Shown piece after piece: positions 25,185 through 35,000 of a stretch of DNA of 64,000 nt. The stretch is from positions 27,788-91,787 of the forward strand of contig NZ_ADGX01000015.1 in assembly GCF_000177675.1 (NCBI RefSeq), given 5' to 3'. The notes beneath the pieces are model-generated. The model did no database searches, had not been told where the DNA came from, and saw nothing but the letters and a program-made list of their open reading frames with translations. Origin of the DNA: Parafrankia sp. EUN1f. GTDB lineage: Bacteria; Actinomycetota; Actinomycetes; Frankiales; Frankiaceae. Both the position numbers and the translations under genes were made by a program. The stretch's first letter is position 1; each line of letters opens with the position of its first letter.

Positions 25185-25574
25185 CTAACCGAGCTCGACG
25201 ACGCGGGTGGGACGGAGGGTGACCACCACCCGCCCGTCGACGGGCGCCGGGAAATGCTCCAGGTCACTGCCGTAGACCGCCAGCAGGCGCCTGAGGAAGG
25301 CCAGGTCGGTGTCCTCGGTGATCTCGACGGTTCCGCGGACCTCCAGAGTCCGGTACGGGTTGGCCGGGTCGATCACGAAGAGGGTCGCCTGCGGCCGGGC
25401 GACGAGGTTGCGGTACTTCTGCCGGCTGGGGTGCAGCGAGGTGCGGACGTGATCGCCGTCCAGCATCGCCCAGATCGCGGTGACCTGCGGCAGCCCGTCG
25501 ACTCCGACCGTCGCGAGGGTGATCGTGTGGCCGGACTCCAGCAGGTCGCGGTGGCTCGGGGAGATGGTCGGCAC
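25185..25574 (-). CDS. PPOX-class (pyridoxamine 5'-phosphate oxidase-fold) F420/flavin protein
   Basis: 129 residues from GTG 25574 with AAAGGAG six bases upstream; the longer frame to 26411 is an artefact over the TetR gene. Pattern HTITLATVGVDGLPQVTAIWAMLDGDHVRTS, then KYRNLVARPQATLFVID, matches small split-beta-barrel proteins that use F420 or flavin. The family includes F420-dependent biliverdin and other reductases. It is 38 bases downstream of a TetR gene on the same strand, so probably regulated by it. Confidence 0.87.
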   Translation of the reverse strand: MPTISPSHRDLLESGHTITLATVGVDGLPQVTAIWAMLDGDHVRTSLHPSRQKYRNLVARPQATLFVIDPANPYRTLEVRGTVEITEDTDLAFLRRLLAVYGSDLEHFPAPVDGRVVVTLRPTRVVELG

Positions 25575-25612
25575 CGGTTCTCCTTTTCGGGACGCGAAGT
25601 CAGGTGGGATGC

Positions 25613-26392
25613 CTACGGTGAACGGTATCCGCGGACCGACCGGTCCCCACCGCGCCCTCCCGGCGGGTCGGCGGCCGCCGACCAGGCCAGCGTGCGGACG
25701 GCCGCGGCAGCCTCGTCGGCCACCCGGGCGGGGCTGGTGTCGAAGCCGCGCATGAACCCGCCGCGTGGCAGGTAGGCGTAGCCGTGCGCGATGGCGACCA
25801 GCGCCCGCAGCAGGTGGCCGGCCGCGTCGGGGTCGCCGGTGACGGCCAGCGCGGGGAACAGCAGGCGGTCGTGCAGCTCTCGGGTGGCCTCGCGCCGCTG
25901 CGGGTCGGGTACGTCCTGGAGCTCGTCGGCGAAGATCAGCTCGAACCCGGCGCCGTGGGTGAGGGTGAAGTGGACGTAGACCCGGGTGAGCGTGGCGAGC
26001 ACCTCGACGGCGCGTGCCACCCCGACCTCCGCGCCGTCTCCAACATCGCCGTCGCGATCGCTGCCGCTGTCGCCGGGTTCCGCCGGTCGCTCGGTGGCCT
26101 CGCGCATCAGCTCGGAGAGCTGGCGGGCGGCGAAGGTCGCGGCGGCGGAGAGCAGCTCGGCCCGGTTGGCGAAGTGCCGGTAGGGCGCGGCCCCGCTGAC
26201 TTCGGCCCGCCGGGCCGCGGCGGCGACCGACAGCCCGGTGACCCCCTTCGCGCTGACCAGCTCGAGCGCGGCCTGGACGAGCGCGGCGCGCAGGTCCCCG
26301 TGGTGATAGGCGGCTCGCCGGGTCACCGCTGACGCCCCCTGCCCCTGCCTCTGCTTCGACCGCTGCCCATGCCCTGACCTGCGCTGATCCAT
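25613..26392 (-). CDS. TetR family transcriptional regulator
   Basis: 259 residues. Helix-turn-helix GLSVAAAARRAEVSGAAPYRHF at about 53-74, and a C-terminal domain with EATRELHDRLLFPAL and AHGYAYLPRGGF typical of the TetR subgroup with a WHG-type ligand domain. The first 30 residues are basic and Gln-rich; no good ribosome site precedes ATG 26392, so the real start could be downstream or the message leaderless. It is divergent from the zinc alcohol dehydrogenase with a 24-bp palindrome between (26425), the likely binding site for both genes. Confidence 0.88.
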   Translation of the reverse strand: MDQRRSGHGQRSKQRQGQGASAVTRRAAYHHGDLRAALVQAALELVSAKGVTGLSVAAAARRAEVSGAAPYRHFANRAELLSAAATFAARQLSELMREATERPAEPGDSGSDRDGDVGDGAEVGVARAVEVLATLTRVYVHFTLTHGAGFELIFADELQDVPDPQRREATRELHDRLLFPALAVTGDPDAAGHLLRALVAIAHGYAYLPRGGFMRGFDTSPARVADEAAAAVRTLAWSAAADPPGGRGGDRSVRGYRSP

Positions 26393-26424
26393 TGGCGCTG
26401 ATGTGTTCCATCCCGCTTTGACCT

Positions 26425-26448
26425 CAATGTTAGAGGACTCTTACATTG
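26425..26448. promoter_or_regulatory. TetR-type operator between regulator and dehydrogenase
   Basis: Imperfect 24-bp palindrome with outer arms CAATGT and ACATTG and inner AGAG/CTCT, matching at ten of twelve positions per half. It sits between the divergent TetR gene and alcohol dehydrogenase gene and is unlike the regulon operator of the first 20 kb. Confidence 0.65.
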
Positions 26449-26498
26449 GTGCGACTCGCGGGCCCGGCCCGCGCCCCGGACCAGGAGGCGGACAGCAC

Positions 26499-27536
26499 AT
26501 GCGAGCGACGTTCATGTACGGAGCAGGCGACGTCCGCGTCGAGAACGTGCCGGATCCGCGGATCGAGGCACCGACCGACGCCGTCGTCCGCACGGTGCTG
26601 GCCTGCGTGTGCGGCTCCGACCTGCACCCGTTCCACTCGATGCCCGCCGCCGAGCAGGGAGTCCCGATGGGCCACGAGTTCATCGGTGTCGTGGAGGAGA
26701 TCGGCGCGGAGGTCACCGGTCTGGCGGTGGGCGACCTTGTCATCTCCCCGTTCTCCTTCTCCGACAACACCTGTGCGTTCTGCCGTGACGGCCTGCACAC
26801 CTCGTGCGTCAACGTCGGCTGGTTCGGCGGCGGCGGCGCGGGCGGTGTGCAGGCCGAGCTGGCGAGGGTGCCCCAGGCCGCCGGCACCCTCGTGAAGATC
26901 CCGGGTGACGTCGACGAGGCACTGCTGCCCTCCCTGCTCACCCTGTCGGACGTCTACCTGACCGGCTGGCACGCCGCGCACATGGGCAAGGTGGCCCCCG
27001 GCTCGACGGTCACGGTGATCGGCGACGGCGCGGTGGGCCTTTCCGCGGTTCTCGCCGCGAAGCAGTTGGGTGCCGAGCGGATCATCCTGATGGGGCGGCA
27101 CACCTCCCGCACCGACCTGGGCCGTGAGTTCGGCGCCACGGACGTCGTCGCCGAGCGTGGCGAGGAGGGCGTCGCCAGGGTGCTCGACCTCACCGGTGGG
27201 GAGGGCAGCCCGGTGGTGATCGAGGCCGTCGGCTACATGCCGGCCTACGAGCAGGCCTATGGCGTGGTCCGTCCGGGCGGGATCATCTCCCGGGTCGGCG
27301 TGCCGCAGTACGAGGAGGCACCGGTCGGCTTCGGCTCCCTGTTCGGCAAGAACGTCTACCTCACCGGCGGGCCGGCACCGGTGCGTGCCTACCTCGAGCA
27401 GGCGCTGCCCGAGGTGCTGAAGGGCGCGATCAACCCCGGTAAGGTGTTCGACCGCACCGTCACCCTCGACAACGTCGCCGACGCCTACCGTGCCATGGAC
27501 TCCCGCGCCGCCCTGAAGGTCCTCGTCCGTCCCTGA
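26499..27536 (+). CDS. Zinc-dependent alcohol dehydrogenase (MDR family)
   Basis: 345 residues from ATG 26499 (AGGAGG eleven bases upstream). Catalytic-zinc segment VCGSDLHPF and GHEFIGVVEEIG, structural-zinc lobe TCAFCRDGLHTSC with only three cysteines in the usual spacing (Asp-Asn-Thr replaces the first Cys-x-x), and the nucleotide motif IGDGAVGLSAVLAAKQLGAERI. It oxidises an alcohol or reduces an aldehyde with NAD(P). Divergent from and probably repressed by the TetR protein at 25613. Confidence 0.9.
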   Translation: MRATFMYGAGDVRVENVPDPRIEAPTDAVVRTVLACVCGSDLHPFHSMPAAEQGVPMGHEFIGVVEEIGAEVTGLAVGDLVISPFSFSDNTCAFCRDGLHTSCVNVGWFGGGGAGGVQAELARVPQAAGTLVKIPGDVDEALLPSLLTLSDVYLTGWHAAHMGKVAPGSTVTVIGDGAVGLSAVLAAKQLGAERIILMGRHTSRTDLGREFGATDVVAERGEEGVARVLDLTGGEGSPVVIEAVGYMPAYEQAYGVVRPGGIISRVGVPQYEEAPVGFGSLFGKNVYLTGGPAPVRAYLEQALPEVLKGAINPGKVFDRTVTLDNVADAYRAMDSRAALKVLVRP

Positions 27537-27596
27537 CCGCGGCGCGCGGCGCCGTCTCGCGCGGATGCCGCGCCGCCGCGCGCGCCGCGCCGCCTA

Positions 27597-28214
27597 CTAC
27601 CCGGTGGGTCTGAGCTGGATGAACAGGCTCTCAACATCGGCGCACAGGGTTTCGCCGTCGAACAGCCGGCCGCTGAGGAACAGCTTGCGGCCCTCGACGC
27701 GGTCGACCGTCGCCTCCACCCGCAGCCCCACCTCGACCCGGGTGAGCGCGCGGTAGTTGACGTTCAGGTACAGCGACCGCGCGAACGGCCGCCCGTGGTT
27801 GGCCAGCATGGCCAGCACCTCGTCGAACACCAGCCCGATGGCGCCGCCGTGCACCGCCCCGCCGAGGGTGAGGTAGTGCCGCCCGAACGTCACCCGGGCC
27901 ACCGCGCGGTCGCCGCCCCGTTCGTCCCAGATCACCGGGGGAACCATCGTCTGGCCGCGGCCGTCGAGGTCCAGCCGCATGCCGGTGACGCGCTCGGCCT
28001 CGGGGACGGCGAACTGCCGCAGCTGTGCGCTGAGCTGCGCGAACTGGTCGGCGACCTGGGTCACGACCGCGGCGGGCGGGCGGGTGTCGGCCACCACGTC
28101 GAGCAGCTCGCGCAGGTTCTCCACGAACCGGCCGAAGTCGGGGCCACCGGGAACGTCGAGTAAGGGTGCAGAATGCTCCGTCACAGGGACCGATCCTTCC
28201 AGGCCCGCGGTCAC
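27597..28214 (-). CDS. PaaI-type hotdog-fold thioesterase
   Basis: 205 residues. The hotdog signature is in the second half: GGAVHGGAIGLVFDEVLAMLA, then YLNVNYRALTRVEVGLRVEA. The first 80 residues form an extra helical N-terminal part not found in minimal thioesterases. It hydrolyses an acyl-CoA. The GTG start at 28214 overlaps the stop of the metallo-beta-lactamase gene (GTGA at 28211-28214), pointing to translational coupling; a second GTG at 28184 is possible. Confidence 0.85.
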   Translation of the reverse strand: MTAGLEGSVPVTEHSAPLLDVPGGPDFGRFVENLRELLDVVADTRPPAAVVTQVADQFAQLSAQLRQFAVPEAERVTGMRLDLDGRGQTMVPPVIWDERGGDRAVARVTFGRHYLTLGGAVHGGAIGLVFDEVLAMLANHGRPFARSLYLNVNYRALTRVEVGLRVEATVDRVEGRKLFLSGRLFDGETLCADVESLFIQLRPTG

Positions 28215-28942
28215 AATGTGGGCCGGGAGAGGCGTTCGGCGGCGGCGCGCAGGAAGGCTGCGGCATCACCCGCGAGGGGTTCGCCGTGCCCGAAGCAGAC
28301 GGTCTCGACGTCGAGCGCCGCCAGCCTGGCGAAGGATGCGAGGGCCTCGGCCCGGTCGACGTTGAACACGCCTGGGAAGACCGGCGTCCGCGGGTCGGCG
28401 GACTGCGGGTCGCGGGCCATGATGTCGCCGGCGAACAGCACCCGCGGCCCGGGCAGGTAGAGCGCGATGCTGCCGGCGGTGTGCCCCGGCGTGGCGATGG
28501 TCAGTGCCCCGTCGGCGATGTCGACGACGTCCCCGTCGGCCAGCGGGCGGTCGACCCGCACCCCAGCGGGATCGGTGGCCGGCAGGCCGGCCTGGACCTG
28601 GTCGTACAGAGCCTGCTCCCAGTCGGCGAGGTCCGGCGGCGGGGCCGCGGCGCGCCCCTCGACCAGGGGGACGTCCGCCTGGTGGGCGAGCACGGTCACC
28701 TCACCCCAGGCCGCGATCTCGGCCGCCGCGCCGACGTGGTCGACGTGACCGTGCGTGAGGACGAGCTGCCGGACGTCCCGCGGGTGCCAGCCGAGTCCGC
28801 GGATCGCCCCGGCGATGTGCGGCCCGGAGCCGGGTAGACCCGCGTCGATCACGGTGAGGCCGTCCGGGTCCCGCCACAGGTAGACGTGCCCGACGGGAAA
28901 GCGCAGGAAGTAGAGGTCCGGGACCAGCTCGACGACGTCCAT
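28211..28942 (-). CDS. Metallo-beta-lactamase fold hydrolase
   Basis: 243 residues. Zinc-binding LTHGHVDHVG (62-71), later TPGHTAGSI (151-159), LFAGDI (169-174) and GHGE (219-222) are all present. Glyoxalase II-like members hydrolyse thioesters or lactones; the coupled PaaI-type thioesterase downstream suggests a thioester substrate here as well, which is inference. ATG 28942 has only a weak ribosome site. Confidence 0.88.
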   Translation of the reverse strand: MDVVELVPDLYFLRFPVGHVYLWRDPDGLTVIDAGLPGSGPHIAGAIRGLGWHPRDVRQLVLTHGHVDHVGAAAEIAAWGEVTVLAHQADVPLVEGRAAAPPPDLADWEQALYDQVQAGLPATDPAGVRVDRPLADGDVVDIADGALTIATPGHTAGSIALYLPGPRVLFAGDIMARDPQSADPRTPVFPGVFNVDRAEALASFARLAALDVETVCFGHGEPLAGDAAAFLRAAAERLSRPTL

Positions 28943-29264
28943 GGCGGCACGGTAGGCACTGCCGCTCGCATCCCGGGGCGGTCTCTGCCTGAGGCAGATT
29001 CGCCGTGAGCAGAGCGGACCGGTGGCGGCCGCTGTTGATTCGGTGGCGACGGGTGGCGACCGGTGGCGACCGGTGTCGATGGTGCGTCGAGGGATGTTGA
29101 TCGCGGCGGGCCGTCCGCTGTCGGCGCAGCCCGGCCGGCGGAAACCGCGGAAAGCGGGGATAGCGTCGGACCTGCCGCGGACACTGGCGAACCGGGCCCG
29201 ATCAGACCGATCGGCGCAACGGGGCGTCGGGTCGGAATCCGGGGCAGGAAGGGCACGGTTCGCG
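28943..29264. other. Divergent intergenic region
   Basis: 322 bases between the metallo-beta-lactamase gene (leftward) and the GltB-like gene (rightward). It contains short direct repeats of GGTGGCGAC around 29043-29078 and no convincing gene. Frames crossing it are Arg/Ala-rich shadows. Confidence 0.4.
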
Positions 29265-30878
29265 ATGTTGCCGGTTGCGACGGTTCTCCTCCTGGCCGCG
29301 CTGGTCGCGGTGGGGTCGGTGCTGGCGTTGTTCGTGTCGGCGGGCTGGTGGGCCGGCGTCGGGGTCGCCGCCGCGCTGCTGCTGCTCGCCGTGCATGACG
29401 TGACCCAGCGGCGGCACGCGATCCTGCGCTTCCACCCGGTGCTCGGGCATCTGCGGTTCGCCCTGGAGAAGATCCGCCCGGAGATCCAGCAGTACTTCAT
29501 CGAGCGCAACTACGACGGGCGCCCGTTCGACCGCGACACCCGGACGGTGATCTACCAGCGGGCCAAGGGCATCCACGGTGACCAGGCGTTCGGCACCGAG
29601 CGGGACGTCAACGAGGTCGGCTACGAGTACCTGCCGCATTCGACCGCCCCGGTGCCCGTCGACCCCGCCGCGCCGCCGCCGCGGGTGCGGATCGGCGGGC
29701 CCGACTGCACCCAGCCCTACGACATGGCGCTGCTGAACATCTCGGCGATGAGCTTCGGGGCGCTGTCGGCGAACGCGGTGCTGGCGATGAACCGGGGCGC
29801 GGCGGCCGGCGGTTTCGCCCACGACACCGGTGAGGGCGGCCTGACCGAGTTCCACCTGCGGCACGGCGCCGACCTGGTCTGGGAGATCGGCAGCGGCTAT
29901 TTCGGCACCCGCACCCCGGACGGCGACTTCGACCCGGCCCGCTTCACCGACGTCGCCGCGCTGCCGACGGTGCGGATGGTCGAGCTGAAGCTGAGCCAGG
30001 GCGCGAAGCCCGGCCTCGGCGGCGTGCTGCCGGCGGCGAAGGTGACCGCCGCGATCGCGGCGGCCCGCGGGGTGCCCCTCGGCGTGGACTGCATCAGCCC
30101 GGCGCATCACCGGGTGTTCTCCACCCCACGCGAGCTCGTCCTGTTCGTCGCGCGGATGCGGGAGCTGGCGGCGGGCAAGCCGGCCGGGTTCAAGCTGTGC
30201 GTCGGTTCCCGCCGGGAGCTGCTGGCGATCTGCAAGGCGATGGTCGTCGAGGGGGTCACCCCCGACTTCATCGTGGTGGACGGCTCCGAGGGCGGCACCG
30301 GCGCGGCCCCGCTGGAGTACGAGGACCATGTCGGCACCCCGCTGACCGAAGGGCTGATCACGGTGCACAACGCCCTGGTCGGCGTCGGCCTGCGCGGGCA
30401 GGTCCGGATCGGGGTGAGCGGCAAGGTCGCCAGCGGTGTCGACATCGTGAAGCGGATCGCGCAGGGCGCCGACTACACCAACGCGGCGCGGCCGATGATG
30501 ATGGCGACCGGCTGCATCCAGGCGCAGCGCTGCCACACGAACACCTGCCCGGTCGGGGTGGCCACCCAGGACCCGCGCCGGGCACGCGCACTGGACGTCG
30601 CGGACAAGAGCGAGCGGGTGCGGCGCTACCAGGCGGCGACCGTCGAGCAGGCGGTGCGGGTGATGGCCTCCCTCGGCTGCGCCGGCCCCGGCGAGCTCGG
30701 CCCCGAGATGCTGCTGCGCCGGGTCAGCCACACCGACACCCGCAGCTACGCCGAGCTTTTCGACTGGCTGGAGCCCGGGGAGCTCCTTGCCGATCCGCCG
30801 CGTGCCTGGGCGGCGGACTGGGCCGCCGCCGACCCCGACTCCTTCCGCCCCGGTTCCTGCCGTGCCCTCCCAGCCTGA
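29265..30878 (+). CDS. Membrane-anchored GltB-like (glutamate synthase FMN/Fe-S domain) protein
   Basis: 537 residues from ATG 29265. Two hydrophobic segments occupy about residues 3-42 (LPVATVLLLAALVAVG, then a second), followed by a full FMN-binding barrel of the glutamate synthase central region: MSFGALSANAV, GEGGLTEFHL, KPGLGGVLPAAK, DGSEGGTGAAP, and the cysteine cluster CIQAQRCHTNTCPVG matching the [3Fe-4S] ligands. It lacks the glutaminase domain, so it is not a full glutamate synthase. Stand-alone homologues with N-terminal membrane segments are common in bacteria with unknown electron donor and substrate. GGAAGGG lies upstream. Confidence 0.88.
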   Translation: MLPVATVLLLAALVAVGSVLALFVSAGWWAGVGVAAALLLLAVHDVTQRRHAILRFHPVLGHLRFALEKIRPEIQQYFIERNYDGRPFDRDTRTVIYQRAKGIHGDQAFGTERDVNEVGYEYLPHSTAPVPVDPAAPPPRVRIGGPDCTQPYDMALLNISAMSFGALSANAVLAMNRGAAAGGFAHDTGEGGLTEFHLRHGADLVWEIGSGYFGTRTPDGDFDPARFTDVAALPTVRMVELKLSQGAKPGLGGVLPAAKVTAAIAAARGVPLGVDCISPAHHRVFSTPRELVLFVARMRELAAGKPAGFKLCVGSRRELLAICKAMVVEGVTPDFIVVDGSEGGTGAAPLEYEDHVGTPLTEGLITVHNALVGVGLRGQVRIGVSGKVASGVDIVKRIAQGADYTNAARPMMMATGCIQAQRCHTNTCPVGVATQDPRRARALDVADKSERVRRYQAATVEQAVRVMASLGCAGPGELGPEMLLRRVSHTDTRSYAELFDWLEPGELLADPPRAWAADWAAADPDSFRPGSCRALPA

Positions 30879-30929
30879 GGCGGGCTCGGGCCGGGCGGGG
30901 CGGGCTTAGGCTGAGCCGTGACGCATCCC

Positions 30930-32004
<1,075 letters not shown>

Positions 32005-32018
32005 CTAGACTGAGCCGG

Positions 32019-35000
32019 GTGGGCGTGAGCCTCATCCTGCTTGACGGGGTGCGCTGGAACGGCACTCCGGTCGCTGGCGACCGCCCGCAGGCGCTGCTCG
32101 CGGCGCTGGCGGCCGCCGGCGGGCGGCCGGTGCCGGCCGAGCAGCTGGCCGCCCTGATCTGGCGCGGGGAGCCGACGGCCAACGCGGTGAAGAGCCTGCA
32201 GGTCGTCGTGTCGCGGACGCGGACGATCCTCGGCGCCGGGCTGGTGGTGCGCGACGGCGGCGGCTACCGCCTCGACGTCGCGCCCGACCAGATCGACAGC
32301 TCGTTGCTGGCCGCGCTGGCAGTCCAGGCCGGCCAGCTGCTCCCGGGCGACCCGGTCGCCGCCGCCGTCGCGGCGCGCCGGGCGCTCGCGCTGGGCGAGG
32401 CCCTGGTGGCGGGCCAGCCGGCGGCAGGCCAGCCGGCGTCGGCCCGGCCGCGGGCGGCGCAGGAGAGCGCCCTGGCCGACGGTCCGCTCGCGGACGTCCG
32501 CCGAGCCGCCATCGCCGACCTGGCCACGGCACGGGCCGTGCTCGGCCAGGCCCGCGGCCGCGCGGGGGAGCACGCCGAGGCCCTGCCGCTGCTGGAGGAG
32601 GCGGTGGCCGGCCGGCCGGACGACGAGTCGCTGCTGGCCGATCTGCTGCGCAGCGAGGCCGTGGTCCGCAGCCCCGGTGCCGCCCTGGAGCGTTTCGAGT
32701 TCTACCGCCGCAACCTGCGGGATCGCCTGGGCGCCGGTCCCGGCCCGGGGCTCGCCCGGGTGCACCAGGAGCTGCTCGCGGCGGACCGGCCCGTCGTGCG
32801 AACCGGCCTGCGTCACGATGCCACCCCGCTGCTGGGGCGCGACCGGGACATCGAGCGGCTGCGGGCGATGCTCGCCGGGGCGCGGGTGGTGTCGATCGTC
32901 GGTCCCGGTGGGCTCGGCAAGACCAGGCTCGCGAACGTGCTCGCCCGGGACAGCGCACTGCCCGTGGTGCGGATGGTGGAGCTGGTCGGTGTCGCCGCGC
33001 CGGAGGATCTGCTCGGCGAGGTCGGCTCCGCGCTCGGCGTCCGTGATTCGGTCAGCAGCCGTACCGTGCTGACACCGCCGCAGCGTGCGGACCTGCGGGC
33101 CCGGATCGCCCAGCAGCTGTCGAGCGGGCCCAGCCTGCTCGTGCTCGACAACTGCGAGCATCTGGTGGCCGCCGTCGCGGAGCTGGTCGCCTTTCTCGTC
33201 GCGACCACCGCGGACCTGCGGGTGCTGACCACCAGCCGCTCACCGCTGTCGATCAGCGGTGAGCGGGTGTATCCGCTGGGCGCACTGTCGTCGGCGGACG
33301 CTCTCGAGCTGTTCCGTGAACGTGCGGTGTCAGCTCGGCCCGGCGTCCGCCTCGACGACGCGGCCGTGGCGGCTGTCGTCGCCCGGCTGGACGGCCTGCC
33401 GCTGGCCGTCGAACTGGCGGCGGCGCGAGTGCGGGTCATGTCGGTCGAGGAGATCGACCGGCGGCTCGCGGACCGCTTCGCCCTGCTGCGCGGTGGCGAC
33501 CGCAGCGCGCCGGACCGGCACCGGACCCTGCTCGCGGTGATCGACTGGTCGTGGAACCTCCTCGCCGAGCCCGAGCGGCAGGCGCTGCGCTGGCTCGCGG
33601 TCTTCCAGGACGGCTTCACCCTCGACACAGCCGAGGAGATCCTCGGGCCGGGGCCGGGGCCGGGGCCGGGGCCGGGGCCGGAAGCGGCGCGGGTGCCGGA
33701 GCCGGACGTCGACGTCGTCGACGTGGTGCAGAGCCTCGTCGACCAGTCCCTGCTCAGCGTGCGCGAGACGGTCGGCGGCGTGCGCTACCAGATGCTGGAG
33801 ACCGTCCGCGAGTTCGGCCTGCTGCGGCTGACCCAGGCCGGCGGTCTCGCCGCGGCCCGCCGGTCGCGGCGCTCCTGGGCGGTGCGCTACGCCCTACGCC
33901 AGTACGAGAGTCTCTACAGCGCAGGGCAGTTCGACGCGGTCGACGCCGTGGCCGCCGAGGAGGCGAACCTCACCGACGAGCTCCGGGCGGCCCTGGCCGA
34001 GGGTGATCTCGAATCGGTGATGGGCCTGGTCGCGGTGCTGGCCGGGTTCTGGGACATCCGCGGTGAGCACACGCGGATCCTGACGTTGACCGGGGCGATC
34101 GGCGACGCGTTCGGTGGCTGGGAGCCGCCGCCCCGGGCGGTGCCGGTCACCCTGGCCGCGGCGTTGGCGGTGCTGAGCAGCGTGGTCGCCCTCGGGGACA
34201 GCGACGCCGCGCCGATTCGCGAGCTGCTGACGAGACTTGGCCCGGACGCGGCCGGCGATCCGCGGGTCGCCGCCGGTGTGCGCCTGCTGCTGGCCGTCGA
34301 TCCAGCCCCCGACCGGCCCGGCTGGCACACGTACGTCGACAACCAGGCGGCCCTCGAACGGCTCGTGCATGACGGCGACCGCTATTGCGCCATGCTCGCC
34401 CTGGTCTGGCTGACGCATCTGCACGAGAACGCCGGTGACTCGGCGGCCGCCGTTGACGCCGCGCAGCGAGTTCTGAAGCTGACCCGGCTCGAGGACGGTC
34501 CCTGGCTGGCGGCGGGTATGCATACCCAGCTCGCCACGCTGACCCTGCGGCGCGGCGATCCGGCCGCGATGCGAGTCCATGCCCGCACGGCGCTGCCGGT
34601 CCTGAGCCGGCTCGGCGCCCTCGACGACGCCGCCAACCTGCGGACCCTGCTCGCGGTCGACGCTATCGGCCGCGGCAAGCTCGACGAGGCCGAGGAGTTC
34701 CTGGCCGGGCTGGTCGGATCGGCCGACGAGACCGAGGCCGTCGAGGCGGTCGGGGGGACCGCCCACGGCGCGGCAGCGCCGGAGAGCGACCTGCTGCTCG
34801 GCGGAATGATGGTGGGTTTGGTCCGGGCGGAGCTCACGACCGCTCGCGGCCAGGTGTCTGACGGGCTGCGCGAGTATCTGACGGTGGCGCGGCGGACGCG
34901 GCGGATCGCGCTGCCCGGGGTGCCGCAGAGTGGGCTGGAGCCCTGGCTGCTGTTCGGCGAGGCGGTGGCGCTGGCCGCGTTCAGCCGGTATGCGGCCGAC

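Noticed and set aside
25575..26411. Extension of the PPOX-fold frame over the TetR gene
   Set aside because: The extension is an Arg/Ala-rich shadow of the TetR frame, and GTG 25574 has an AAAGGAG site.
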